Assembly: GCA_028673005.1 (NCBI GenBank)
Contig: CM054118.1
Span: 57,481,338 to 57,545,337, forward strand
Direction of reading: 5' to 3'
Origin: Tanypteryx hageni
Taxonomy: Eukaryota; Arthropoda; Insecta; Odonata; Petaluridae
DNA: 64,000 nt
Part shown: positions 11,011 to 24,359 of the stretch, in pieces
Numbering within the stretch: position 1 is the first letter of the stretch
Layout: each line of letters begins with the position of its first letter
Notes under the pieces: generated by a model
The model's input: the letters and a program-made list of their open reading frames with translations, nothing else
What the model was told of the DNA's origin: nothing
The model's database searches: none
Program-made: the position numbers and the translations under genes

Positions 11011-13658
11011 AACTAGCAGGAAGAATTTTTATTTACACATAAAATGAGTTTTTGGTAATATTATTAAAATATACTGAAGTGAGTTATAAATACAAATTAT
11101 TGGACAAATTCATGTTAGAAATAGAACTAATATGTGAAAAAACGAATTGCCCATTACTTGTTCATAAAAATAATTTTCTACTCCCAAATAAATATTTTTG
11201 TTTTTGATATTGAGAAATTAATCGACAAAAATTAAATTAAATTTTATGCTAAAATTGTAAGTATGAAAACTTTCATTTGATTTTTAAATCTATAAGAGAT
11301 TAAAAAAAAATATTTTTTCGAAATAAAATAATACATGTTCTCTATTAAGAGTAATGGATTGATGTTATAATTTAAAACAGTCGTGGAGTAAATAAAGTCA
11401 ACAAATATATTTCCTATACGCTATTTGGAAATTATATACTAAATCGATAATTTTGCTAAAATTTCATTTCATACGCCACATTTAAAGAAAATTTGAAATA
11501 AAAATTTCATCACAACTCTTTATTTGCCTATTAATAGGTAAATAAAATATCCCTTTCATTTTTAAAACTCATACTCGTTAAGTTATAAAACACCTGTTTA
11601 ATAAATATTACTATTTTAGTTGTAATAACAATTCTAGGTATAACATACTTAACCTTAATATGGTGCATCTTCATTTTTAAGCTAAAAAGGATAAAATATT
11701 TTTTTAGTGCGGTAAAACTTTGGTTCTATATTACAATGCCACATATTGTGATTACGTTACGATTATACTTGGAGAAATAATCCCATTCTGACACTGATGC
11801 TTAGGTTTTAATATACCAATGAATTTATTTAACTAGCCCATGAACAGCAGTTACAGGCCTTTACAATGAGCATAATAAAGATAACAAAGACTATCTCATA
11901 AAACCATGCCATCGGCAGATTTCTAACCCACGACTGTGTCAGATACGCGTTACCAGGATCCTTCTAAAATAAAACTGTATGAATCAATTATCAGGTAAAT
12001 GCTAGTTTTATTTATTTATTACAAATTATTAGTTTTCAAATGCGAGCAACGATTTCAAAAGTACAGAATCATATCAGGATTCGACCCAGCCACCCTTCAA
12101 TTAGAAAGAAAGGAACCCTAAATACCTCATAAATAGTAGAACTGTCACGTGCTTGGCTTGGCTGAAGAAGAACTAGAGGAACAAAAAACTGGGAGTGTTA
12201 ACAGAATCCCACATAAGGAATGAAAAGAGCGAAATAAGGACTTAAATGATTTTGTAAGTTTTATCAGGAAAGGAGAATGGTAAAATTCGGAACCGTTGAA
12301 AAAATATCATTGTTTATGGTTTTATAATGTCATTTGAGATGAATAATATAACCAATCGACTATAATTCTAAATACAATCACGTCTATAGGAGAGGCATAG
12401 TTTGTCAGTCGATTATCACATTTTAATGTGCGCCATAAAGTTAGAAAATTATCGCTTGGAAATAAATCTAAATTCGGAGAATAACCCAAAACCTGACCAC
12501 TACCGATGTCTATCCTGGAGACGCCTAACGTCGCATGCAGTAAGATAGTTCGGGAAAGCCACGGGTGATTAAAAACGTGAGACGGAAAATAATGTCCTAT
12601 GTCTGTAGATTACCTATTTTATAGGCCTGTTTAAAAACCAAACGATTGTAAGCATTTCGAAGTAATAACTGCCGGTGACATGAAGCTGCAGTAACTTCGG
12701 TGGAGTAATTTTTTATTACGTAACGATGCATCTCTATTAACTGATATAGACGGCATTAAAACCGCAAATTAAAGTGCTTGATAGAGTTAAAGGAATGACG
12801 CCTGAAGTGATTTAACGTATTCGCTATTTGAGAAAAATATTAACATAAATTCTCCACTCACCAAAAACTGAACTGGGAATCGTTAAAGGATAGAAATTTT
12901 TCTTGGCTTAGTTGTTTACTTAAGTAAAACCCTTGAATCGAATTAATCATTTTATCTTATGTTAGTAAAGTGTGATACTGCAATCCTTCGATTTTTTTTT
13001 ATATCCCCATTATTTGGATAATTTTTATATATCTCCTACTGAGTGACTGTGTAATTGATGCTGTTAACGATGCAAAATCGACTTTTAGTAATTTTTAATC
13101 AGGAATGAACGATAAAACTCGCTATGTCAACGAACCATTTGCATTAAAATGGCGTCATTTCTTCATTGGCGTTGCCAAGGAGGTGTTCGATTGAAACCTC
13201 TAAAGTTTATATTTATATCTCTGAAAATCAAACCGAATGATAGGCAATGATTTTATTCATTTTTTTATAATTTTATTCTTCTATTTTCATAAGATGCTCG
13301 CTTGCATTGAATTGTTTATACTTTTTAGGTATTTTTACCTCATTTACTGTATAAAAACTGCTGTATACGATGAAATATTTTTAAAACAACAAAAAACTTG
13401 AAAAAGAAAGCAGTAGCTTATAAATTCCTGAACTCTTTATAAGTCGTTATCATTTCAGAATGTCGTTAAAATGAATGCAAGTGTTCTCTAAAATACACAT
13501 CTGTTTTATGGGTGGTCATAAAACCTAGAGCTGAATAAAAACCAATTATGTCTAAAGTCTGAAAATTTGCAAGAGTATCTAAATAAAATATAGAAAGTAT
13601 TATATTATGACCTGCGATTTTATGTCATTAGCTAAAGATAAATTTATAGCCACATAAT

Positions 13659-14595
13659 GTAAGGTAACTTGACCCAATATGGCCTGTTCACGAATATGGC
13701 CTAATCACCATATCGAACGTACTACGTGAAAAAATTGATAGATGGTGGTTGCAGTATATCGGTAGACTGCTAAAAACTGTGTTTATATGGAATTCCGCTG
13801 GACGCGCTCATTTGGCTGAATTTGCTGGAGTGTTTTGTTTGAGACCAGCGTTTGTGGTTGCGTGTATCTAACTTAAAGACGTCGGTTAAGTCATTGTTTG
13901 GGTAAAAGTTAATTAATTAATTTTACCTTAGGTATTCTACAAGATAATTGTCTCTACTATTAGTGGTGTGATTGGCTTGGCAATTCATTGAGATGCCATG
14001 TGGTCCAACGGAAATTTTTTACTAGTCCATGTCTCCCCAATACGACCTCTGTAGGCCATATTGCCCATTTTGTAAGTCTTAAAATATGACAATGAATTTT
14101 TTGAATGATTTTAGATCTCATTTTGTTGTTCATTTCTTTATTTAAATTAAATTTTGACCTCATGTGCCTAAATCTTCGGTGGTACAATTTTACGATTTTG
14201 ACCTGTGTAAAATTAGAATCTTGACTTTTATTCTCTCATTATTTAGTTATTTTTGCCTACCGACAATTTATTGTAACCATTTTGAGCAATCAAGCATTAT
14301 AATTTTGATACAAGTATTTGATAAATATTTCAGATTCTTGTTCTCTTATTTTTTGAACAATAACCCAATAGGCCATATTGTGATCATATGTTCCTAATAT
14401 GGCCTAACAGCAAGGTTTTGCAAAAATACTAACCAGTAATTCCATGTTGAAGCGTTATGATAGTAACATTTTTTTCTGTTTGCTTAAATAAACTGTCTAA
14501 GAGTTCATTATGTTAGTTTTACTTTCAGCATTTAGGAAAGATGCTTAAAAAATTAATAAAGCTTAGATAGGCCCTATTGGGTCGAGTTACTTTAC
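13659..14595. mobile_element. Non-autonomous TIR DNA transposon (~0.94 kb) with repeated ATATGGCC motifs
   Basis: The left end GTAAGGTAACTTGACCCAAT and the reverse complement of the right end GTAAAGTAACTCGACCCAAT match at all but 2 of 20 positions; similarity continues for a few more bases. TATGGCCT or its complement AGGCCATA recurs inside (about 13679, 13698, 14053, 14369 and 14397), resembling subterminal binding sites. No transposase frame remains. The exact boundary is unsure: TA could be the target duplication if the element starts two or three bases inward. I cannot assign a superfamily. Confidence 0.75.
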
Positions 14596-17500
14596 TACGC
14601 AATGACTTCAACCATTTCAATTTTCCTGTAGATGTATTTACCGATGCATCCTGTGGTTAATGAAGACTGATAAATTGGTTATTCTAAATTTATATGAATT
14701 TACTCTTCAATTTATATTTCTTGTTTAACGATCCGCATTTTTCTGAGCGTATCATTGAATAAATAAGCAGTGCAGAAAACGGCCTCCCAAATAATGGAAC
14801 TCGACTATCTTATGCTTTGCCAAGGATATATTTTAAAGGTTTTTTCATCGGTTCGTCTGCTAGAAATCTCCCTTACACTTGTCCGAAAAACAACTTGTAT
14901 AACCTTCAAATACCCTCTTACAAATTAAATAAATAAAAAATCGCAGTATGAACAATGCTTCGATGATATAACTGGTACCCCAATGAAATAAACACGTGTT
15001 ATTGTGCAACTCCTTATAATTCAAGAAAGGATTTTCACCTCACCTTATGGCTGAAATTAAATTAAAAATCTGTATTTATCCAGTAGTAACATTTTGAAAT
15101 ATCCAGATGGACATTATGAACACAAAGTAGCCTTCATCAGCGGTGATTCCAATTAGCAGAACACTTTTTAGAATCTGCTATCGGCAAACCACGTCTGATG
15201 ACGGCCGCCATGTATCCAAAATGCCCCTTTGGTCATCTCAGCATTTTTTTACTTGTAGTTATTCAACCCCTTCGTGACAGAAAGGCGGTGCTAACTCATC
15301 ATTTACCATCACACTAAAACATTCTCTCGTTAATTCAAAGTATCTATTTTAGATTAAAAAAACTTATTCTGGCTGTTTGGAGTCAACACACTATGCAAAG
15401 AAATAAGTCAAAAGAGACAAAAAAACGAGAGATGGGATCATGGCAGCGTCAAAAACAGGCAAAAAAATCCAATCCGTGAAGTAGAAGGCGTATGACGTTT
15501 ACAGTGAGAAGTCGGGAGAAGGATGAGGGTCTTTGGGAAAGGGGAATAAGGGGAAATAAGGCTGCGCGGTGACACTGAGGTTAAAAAGGCAAATCATTGT
15601 GACTTGTATTGAGGACGTGAACCGAATCAATTCGAAACGTTCGAGTCGAGGGAAGTGAGCGAAGGGAAGAATGGAGCAGGAACGGAGCAGGAGGAGGAGG
15701 ATGATAGAAGACAGAAGAAAATCCTCGCAGACGTGCGCATTTATACGTGTGCTTGCGTTTGATGCATGTGTTTGTGTGCGTTGTGTGTATGCGAATGTTG
15801 AGTGGGTATACAGACGAACCTCGATAACTCGAAGGCCTGCAACTCGAATTTTGATCTACTGCAAGAAGATATTTTCTTTTTCCATTTGCATGCATTGCGA
15901 AATAAATCTTTCGCAAAATATGTAATGGTGACTTTAAACATTTTGCAATGATCAATAAATCAAATATATTAGGAGCCATAAAAATGGGTCAAGTTGTTCT
16001 CTAAACTTTACGTAAAAGATGATGTAACAATGATGGAGAAAAAAATAAGATTACAATCAAACGGAACAGGAACGAGAGATCGCCAATGACTTGCAAATGG
16101 CATTTTTATCGATAATGTATCTATGGATTTGCGTTCCTCCGATTTTGATTCAATATGGATAAAATGTTGTAAATATGTTACACAAAAGTTATAAAAAATG
16201 ATTACTCGCTTACCAGACACCTGGCAGATGGATATTGAGTTTTTCATAATATATAAACTTTTATAGGTGTAACTAGATCAGCTTTGAAAAAATGAACTTT
16301 TGAGCAATTTTATCGGGATCATATAAACAAAGTTTAAAAGCTATAAACTCAGGGAAATTTGGCATAATATTTGAGTAAATATATTTCGGTTCCAACCTAG
16401 CTGGAAAATTGTCCACTTCTTTTATGAATTTTTCACATATTTGAAATGAAGAGAATGATTTCAATTATTCATTTATTGTTCATAATTTTAGCATTAGTAT
16501 CTTTCAGTAAAACCACCGGCTTATGTAATCAAGCATAGTATTTATTGTTATTTTTTGTTATCTAACGTTTACATGAGTAATATAAAAATCAATTTCTCTT
16601 GCCTGAATGAGAACAATCAAAGTTATTCTTTTTAACGGTGTCCTTCATCAACACATCGATTTGAATAATTTTCTATACCCATAAAAATAATTTATTTGCT
16701 AAAGAAAACATTAATTTTACAATAGCACCGTGTTTATTGTAGGACCTGTCACAAGACAGAACACGAATGATGAATGATATAAAATGTTGTACTAGCCACT
16801 TAACGACCGATTTACCATGATTTTCGGAATTATTTCTAAAACGATAAAATGAATGTTGCCACAACGGAGATGCAGCAAATAATTTTATGCATAAGTAGTT
16901 TCGGGCGATATAAGTTACAACGTCTACCCAAAAATAACCTCCGTTGGGGCATGCGAAATGAACTTTTCTTTCTACTTGAAACTTGGATCGATTTGCAATA
17001 AATATCGTGCTTATCTGTTTCCTAATATGGATTCCAACTCTGCATGCAGGTAACCTTACACACTTTGAATTTTCCTGCGCTGTCGTTTTGAGAGGAGCGT
17101 CGGCACACGGCACTACACTACCCCAACTAAGACACCCGCCTGCCGATGTGTTAGTATTGATAACCTTTCTCTGATTTAACTCTTGAATTGGAAAGATTGA
17201 AAGTCAAGGCAAAGTGTGAATTCCTTCTCTTGAGTCATACTCAGGATGTGATTGTGGGCCGGCCTCCTTTCTCTAGCAGGTGGCACGAATGCATTTCTAT
17301 AAACAAAACACGAATACGCCTTTACGAAATTGCTCAGCTTTTCGGTTACATCGATCTAGCAGGTTAAAAAATCAATATACCTTCAAAAAAATCTATATTT
17401 TTACAGACGGGACTGAATCTACAAAACCAGCCATTGTATTAGCCAGATTGTTTCATAAATTTTCAGCCGTTGATTTCAAATGAATTTGGCAAAAGGGGCT

Positions 17501-18240
17501 TTATAATAATCAATAATCGTATTAAAGTAGGTATCTAATAAATAATCAACAGTTAAAAATTTTATGCGTAGCTCACATTAAGTTCGCATAAAATGTGGGA
17601 TAACAGATTTTAAATTCGCTGAGTTTATTCGGTTCATGGATTAATTTTAATCGGAAATGAACCAATTTTTTAACGGAATGAACGTTCTCATGTCCATCGT
17701 ATTACATTTTTCGTTTATGCATGAGGACAGTTTTATCAACATAGGGTTTTTTGAAACTGTTAAAGAATTATTATCTCTTCCTAAGGTATTTATTTGCAAC
17801 TTAAAATCCTGCATAGTTCACAAAACCCTGGAAACTCGAACCGCCATTCTTCACCACGAGTGAGATAAGAAACTTCTACGATTCTAATGTCAGGACAAAA
17901 TTGAACGTCAGCCCGCGAAAACTCAGTCCCGAGTCATAATTAACAACGTCCTTTGGCTGCTAAAGGAATACGCCGGCCGGCATTCGTGATAGAATGAATC
18001 CGGCAGACGAAACTATTTCGCCCAACATCGAATGCATAAATCATTATCAAACGGCGTCTGCTCCGCGGAAGGATTTTAACGACCTCTAAAAAAAAACTAA
18101 ACCAATTCGAATTGATCGGACGAGACGCGAACAGCGGGGTGAATAGAATTGAAAAGAAAATAGAAAAAGACGATAAGTTTTTATTTTATGCTGCGGAGTG
18201 TGGAGGTAATTAGACGGATCGTAAAAAGAGGTGGTGAATT
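14596..18240. other. No gene seen
   Basis: AT-rich sequence with a few GT/GA-rich patches near 15660-15790. AACCTCGATAACTCGAA at about 15819 resembles the end of a pogo/mariner-like element, but I found no partner end. Translations in this stretch are not recognisable. Confidence 0.55.
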
Positions 18241-18279
18241 AGTCCTGGAGAGAAAAAAGGAATGAGTGCAGAGTATGTG

Positions 18280-18390
18280 TGGAAGGAGGGGAGAGGAAAA
18301 GAGGAGGGAGGAGGGAAAGAGGAGGGAGGAGGAAAAGAGGAGGGAGGAGGAAAAGAGGAGGGAGGAGGGAAAGAGGGGGAAGGTTTGAGG
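18280..18390. repeat. Purine-only minisatellite, 18-bp unit
   Basis: Tandem copies of GGAGGAGGAAAAGAGGAG (A/G variants), about five units, lie within a wider purine-rich stretch reaching 18680. The apparent Gly-Lys-Glu-Glu-Gly-Gly repeat ORF is a by-product of the 18-bp period. Confidence 0.9.
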
Positions 18391-19990
18391 GGAGAGAAGG
18401 AGAGTAGGAGTAGGAATGGAGGAGTTATGGGATCTTATGGTTGGAAGACTAGAGGGTGGGGATGTAGGGGCGGAGAGAGGAAGGGAACGAATGGTTTGTG
18501 TGGGTTTGATGGGGTGAGGAGAGAAGAAGGTAGGGTTAATTTCTCGCCGGAGTCAGTGTCTTATGTCCCGGGCAGTTAGGGTGGAGGAGGGAGGGAGCTG
18601 GCAGAAATGATAGGAGGAGGAGAGGAAAGAAGAATATCTGAAAGAAAGACAGAGAGAGGGAGAGAATAGAAGAGGGTCTGGCAAGACCAAGCACGTGCTA
18701 CTATAGTGTCCGAATGCTCTGTTACTTTAGAACGTGGGACGTTACAAGCGCGAGTTTTCTTTTTAAGCTGGAGAAGAGAAAGAAACAATTATAGTGATAC
18801 ATACATTATAGATGGCACATTTATCAAAATATAAATAGTTTATCCATAAGTTTTAGTTATAATTAAAACACCACAGTTAACGTTCTCAATGTGAAACGAA
18901 CAAGCTCTCGACCATTTTTCTATCCATTCCACGGTCTATGTCTAGGTTTAAAGTAGATTTTACCCGAAAAACTGGAAATAATGTAGCAGTTCAATCGATC
19001 GAGGTATACACTTTTGTTGTTAAATTTCCAATTTTGTATCAACTTTATCAAAATACAGCAGATGCCGCTCATTATTATCACTGGTTATTGTATTTTTTAT
19101 TGCACTGTTTGTATTGTAATCAAACATGAAATGACAAAACTAAATTCAGATGGAGGAAGACAGCCGTTTATAGCTATAAGGCACTTATTATCATCAATTA
19201 AACTGAACACTTTGTGACCATATTAAGCGGCATCTACTGCACAATCAAATTGAGTTCATACTGTATCCATACGTTAACATGCAAAAGAGAATTGTTTGAA
19301 AAGTTAAAATTAAAGCCATAGTTAGATTTGCATTAAAAAATTAGGTGTAAAGTATTTTGGCCGACAAAAAAACCACCGAGTCATCAGAAGTTCGTTCACG
19401 CAAATACAGGTAACACTTCGTCGGCTGGGAGTTGAAAACGCCAATCTATAACACGTTATCGATTTTAGTATGGGGAGGGGGGCAAAAGACTTCATGCAAG
19501 TCATGTCTCACCTTTTTTCCGACGTAGAGAAGAACTTGACCCCCTTCCCGAAGGATTTGACAAGAGGCGGAACAATGTGAAGTCGGCTGAAAATATGAAT
19601 TCAACCTCCGACTCTTCCCTCTTGCGCCTGCTGCGCTTCAGGCAGACCAGTCTCAGACACACCGCACAGCCGGTGCATTGATGAAAAAATGCCCCACGAG
19701 GGTCCCAATCAAAAAAAACAAAGGGCCCTCAGCCCCGAGCACCACCACTTTCCTTTTAGACTCCTTCCCCTACCGGAAAAGACGAATTCTCTCCAGGAGG
19801 TCACCTCTTCGACTCTATTCAGACGATTGTGTCCCTTGTAGTAACGCTGTACAAGAGAGGCGTTCTCGAAAGCCTCATCGTCACCTGCCTCTTATAAATT
19901 AATATATCTACACCACTTTGGAAAGAGAGATGGAGAGAGGATAAAGAGTTTATGTACAGGTATTCATATAGTCTTTGTTTTTAAATAGGT
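18391..19990. other. No gene seen
   Basis: Mixed sequence. It is purine-rich to 18680 and AT-rich from 18780 to 19420, and becomes more balanced to 19900. No supported exon, RNA gene or bounded element was found. Confidence 0.55.
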
Positions 19991-19999
19991 TAACGTCTT

Positions 20000-21480
20000 T
20001 TCGCGTTTTTTGCGACAAGTCTTCGAAATCCGCACCTTTGTTCTGCTGCAACTGATATTAGGACCTCCGGACTTGTCGTTCAGAGGGACGAAAACTGCTC
20101 TGGTTTTTGCTGTTTTGTCGGGGACGGCACGGATGGGCCAAGGGGCGGTGCGGGTGTCTCCGGGGACTGGACGGGGGCGGCAGAGGAAGGACGGGGGGCG
20201 AGGAGGAAGAGGAGGTGGAGAAGGAGAGGAGGGTGGAGGGTGTGAGGAGGATTGGACAGCAGTCGCCCCAGCGAAGGGACGTCTTCTGACAGGGACTGTT
20301 TCTGGTCCTAAACCTTAGGCCGCACATGGACGCCTTGCCGCTCGGACATTCACCTGACTGAGGGGTCACAGCTGATGGTCACCACCGCTTAGGATTCGGA
20401 GATCTGCTTTTTTTAAGAGCGGGATGCCGAAGAGATGAAAAACCAATGATGGATGGTGGCGCGGGATAAAACCTTTGAGCTATCGGTACACCTCCGCCCT
20501 TTCCCCTACAATGTTAACACACCGGAAACGAAGATTCCTCTGGATCACCTCCGGTTCTTCCAGAAGCGGTGCCGTTGCACAACTCTCCCTCCCTGGCAGT
20601 TCTACCGCCCCCGGAATGTCCTTATTTCCGGCTTCACGAAGAACTACTCAGCCGACAAAATGTAAGTTCTCCTCCCAACCCCTCTACCATAAAACAACTT
20701 CCTCCTCGTCGCGTCCGGCTTAGCGGTTTTTCTCCGCTAAACACCCCGCATGTGCTCAAGAATGCAAAGCTATGCCCAAAAAAAGGTAACGAGGAAAAAA
20801 AGTTTTTTCCCTCCGAAGGTGACTCCGTTTTCTCCTACTCGCCCCTCACCTCTCTCCTTTTCCCTCTCTTCTCTCTCTCCTTTTCCCTCTCTTCTCTCTC
20901 TCTCTCTTCTTCTCCCTCTATCTTCTTATCCTCCCTCCCTCTCTTCTTCACCTCCTCCTCCACCTCCTCACCCCCCTCTCTTCGAACGAGAGGAACGCTC
21001 TCAGAGCGCTCCCTGGTTCCAAGCGATACCCTGCCTCCGCGTCCAGTCGTCGTCTCCTCGTATCTGCGCCGAGCGTCTGTGAAGCAGAGTACGGCGCCAG
21101 GGGGAGGCCAAGGCGCGCGCGCGTGGAGGACTCCCTCCGCGCCGCACCCCGCCCGCCCTCACTCCCGCCACGCCCTCCCCGCCATCGCCAGCTCTCCCTC
21201 TCTTTCTCTCCGCGTCCGTCCGTAGGCCTCCGCCGCCGTTGCCGCCACCCCCGCGTGCTGTACGACCCAGCCCACGGCCTCGCTCAAGGTTCCTACGCTT
21301 CCCACCCCTTCTTTCTCCCCCTTTTTCTCCTTTCTCCCCCTCTTTCTCCTCTCTCTCCTCCTCTCTTTTTCTTTTTTGAAGAAGACTGAATATCCGTCCA
21401 CAGGACAAGGTTGAAATTGAGAGACGAGAAGGGGATGGAGGTGGTGAGGGAGTGTATGGGCAGGACCATTGGAAAAGGAT
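20000..21480. promoter_or_regulatory. CpG-rich region, candidate promoter/first-exon island
   Basis: This is the most GC- and CpG-rich part of the window, densest at about 21020-21290 (runs of CGCGCGCG, GCCGCCGTTGCCGCC). It contrasts sharply with AT-rich flanks. It contains a G-rich block (20150-20260, several runs of four to six G) and pyrimidine tracts at 20830-20960 and 21300-21370. Open frames up to 218 codons exist on both strands but are compositional. It could be the promoter of an unannotated gene, or a distal non-coding first exon of the choline transporter. The sequence alone does not decide. Confidence 0.4.
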
Positions 21481-24355
21481 TGCGCACTTGCTCTAATTAG
21501 GGCAAGGGTTAAGATGGAGACTTCCTCTTTTATTATTTCCCGCCGTCTTTTGTGTGTGTGTGTGAGGTAGGTTATTAAGATTAGGGAGAAATTTCTCCGC
21601 CAAATGCCACCGGCCGTTTGTATTTGTTTCCATTTATTTTGTTCTCCGGTATGGGATTTTCGGATATTTTATTCGTGGACAGAAGGGAGCGAGATTTTTT
21701 GTCTTTTTAAGTCGAATTAGATCATGGGTCTGGGAATAGAATCTGAAAGAAATGATAAATTGACGATGAGAAGTTTAAATGGATTTTTGGAAGAAATTCG
21801 TAATAATGAAAATATTAAAAATCAGTTTTTATCCCATTTCAAAGCGGATAATTCAATAACGAATCATTAGCCTCCCTCTTTTTGTAATTCGATAAGTAAT
21901 AAAATTTACTTATGTAGCAATATATCATTGGAGTAGACCAGGTGCACATTTCAGTGGCAAAGTTGCTGTCCTCAGTGGCATTTAACCAGTTGCTTCTTTT
22001 TGGAACATAAAAGCTGATGGACCACACGGTAACTATGCATCTTGTTTAATAAATTTCACTCATCTTTGAAGCAACACTAGTCAAATACTATTAACTACCT
22101 ATTTGGCTATATAACTATTCTGCATTTCATCATATATAATTTTATTAGTAATAATTCAACGATCAATATTGCTTTACTCCTATTATTTTAGCTTAGTTTA
22201 ATTTATAAAATTCCTGACTTATTACGGTTATGTTGAAGAACCCAAAGGATCGATAGTTCGTTCAAATTATAAAATTGAATTTAATTTAATTCATCACCGC
22301 TACTTTTTGGTTTCTCAGCTAAGCAGGTGTGTGAAAAAAGAAAACTCACTTTTATAAAAAAATAGCAAATCCAGCCACTATAATTTGTTAATAAAGGAAA
22401 AATTATAAAAATGGATCGGTATCGTCCTAAGGCAGGTCCTTCAGAATCCCAGTCACGCCGTTGATTTTCAAGCACTATGTGGTACCTCCAGCCTCATTCG
22501 AGTGATTCAAGAGCTGGAGACTCGCTCAATCATCCGGCTTTGAAAGTTAAGGCAATCTAATCCAGGGAAAGGATATCCCAGTCTCTCCTTCACGCGTGAA
22601 AAATACCGCTCTCAAATGGACCCTGGTTTATCATTTTTTTAAATAAATATTTATTTTAAGTCCCTCTGAAAAACAACGCGGGAAAATTACGCGAGCAGAA
22701 AAATAATGCGAGCGAACGCTTAACATCGCGGTGAGATAATAGACTTCAGAGGTATTTTTCACCCTCCCGCGGAATTTTGTTGAAATTAGATTTTTCTCTC
22801 CTCGCATTTTCCTCTTATTTACGGATTTATATACGACCTATAAAACGTACTGTTATTAGAATAGTGATACCAACCTCTAACGAACAACAGTGCCATGTTT
22901 ATAAAGAAGGAAAATGTTATTTTATTCAGGATTGTTCCAAGGTGCCAACATGTTGAGCTTTCAAATATTTATTCAGTCGTATTCTCTCTTTGTGTCCTTT
23001 CTGCTTAATATGGGAAAGTGTCAACCTCTTTCCCTGCCTCTCTCTCTCTTAGTCTTTCTCTCGTTTCCACTCTTTACCCCCTTGTCCTTCGACTAATTCG
23101 CGACGGAGAGTAATTGTTTTCTCAGCTACGACCAAAATTCTCGCTAATTCAATACATCTTGCCCTCCGTAACTTAATGAGATCACTCAAATACCTATTAC
23201 GATTCTCCCATCTTTCTCCGGTAAAAAAATAAAAGTGCCGTAATTTCCGGAAATAATTCCTCGACGAAATCTCCTAATTCTTATTTCCTTTCCTTCCTTT
23301 TATACTAGTTCTGCTAAAATTTAATTTCCCTATTCTGAAAACCTTGCTTTTTGACAGATTTCCTGTAGAGAAATTTCTTATTTGAGTTGTTCATAGGGTC
23401 TGAAAATGTACTTTGAAACTCCTTTGTTATATATTTTCCTTCTACTTTCGAATTTATTTTTCTCGATTCTCTGGATAAATTTTTCTTAGTTCATCCTTTG
23501 CGGATCCTCTTTTGAATACAGAATTCTGCTTCGGTAACTGTGTATCCCGCGAAAGTTTTTAAGTTGTGACTTTGAGAAAACATTTAAGCACAAAACTCGG
23601 AGATGAAATCGGTTTAAAATGTAAAAATTAGTCTATGCCATTCATGGGATGAAATATATTTTTATCGAATTTTGGCAATGAAAGAAAGTAATATCTGTAC
23701 TAGCCAAGTGGCTCATAAATCTGAGTTATTAATACGCGAATTCATAATAAAAAAGATACTTTAGTTGGCACGCTCTAACTTCAATTACACCGCAAGCTTT
23801 GACGTTCTTGGAACGAAAACTTTACCACATTCATTAATATTTTATCATAAATTTAAACGTAACTTATAAACCTAAAATAAACATCCTTAATTTTAAGGGA
23901 GATGATTTCGCGAAAGTGGATGCAAATTTTCTTCTTAGCCTTTCCATTTAGAAAGTTTCGCGAGCAAAAAACTCCGGGAAAAAACATCAAAGAGGCAACG
24001 CATCAACATTTTATGAATTTTGGGCAAGGTTTAGCTTGTAAATAAGGATGAAAAACATTTTATTAGGCGTCGACGAATTCGCGCGGAAAATAAAAAAATA
24101 AAACAAAGCGAGCCCTTCATTCCACGCACATTCATTCACATTCATCGTCTCGTTTTCGAGATAAGCCTTTCCGGGCACTTTTTTGCAGGGAAAAGACGAT
24201 ACATTTCCGTCACCAAAAATTACGTGGAGAGAGAGAGAGAGCTTGGATGATTATCGAATGAATGGAAATCCGCGATGTGGCCTCCGTTGAAACAGCGTCG
24301 ACGTGGAGATGCCGATATCTGATTCCAAGCTCTCGAAGTGGTCGTATTTCGCTTG
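21481..24355. other. No gene seen
   Basis: AT-rich DNA. The open frames are all short (under 70 codons) and unrecognisable. I see no transposon ends or RNA genes. Confidence 0.55.
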
Positions 24356-24359
24356 CCCG

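Larger units (their letters stand above)
7981..13658. other. No gene seen; AT-rich non-coding DNA
   Basis: Apart from the tandem duplications at 8081-8221 and 10763-11010, I see no exon, RNA gene or element with clear ends. Open frames here are under 120 codons, and their translations look like random AT-rich DNA. The stretch may be upstream intergenic DNA or a 5' intron of the choline transporter. Confidence 0.6.

Noticed and set aside
16983..17174. ORF with a signal-peptide-like N-terminus
   Set aside because: Its first codon is TTG, there is no ATG, no similarity, and the frame is short. Considered chance.
18262..18579. Gly-Lys-Glu-rich ORF
   Set aside because: Encoded by an 18-bp purine minisatellite; no sign of a gene around it.
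20569..21225. 218-codon ORF in the CpG-rich region
   Set aside because: Low-complexity Ser/Pro/Leu composition, overlapping open frames on both strands, no recognisable domain.
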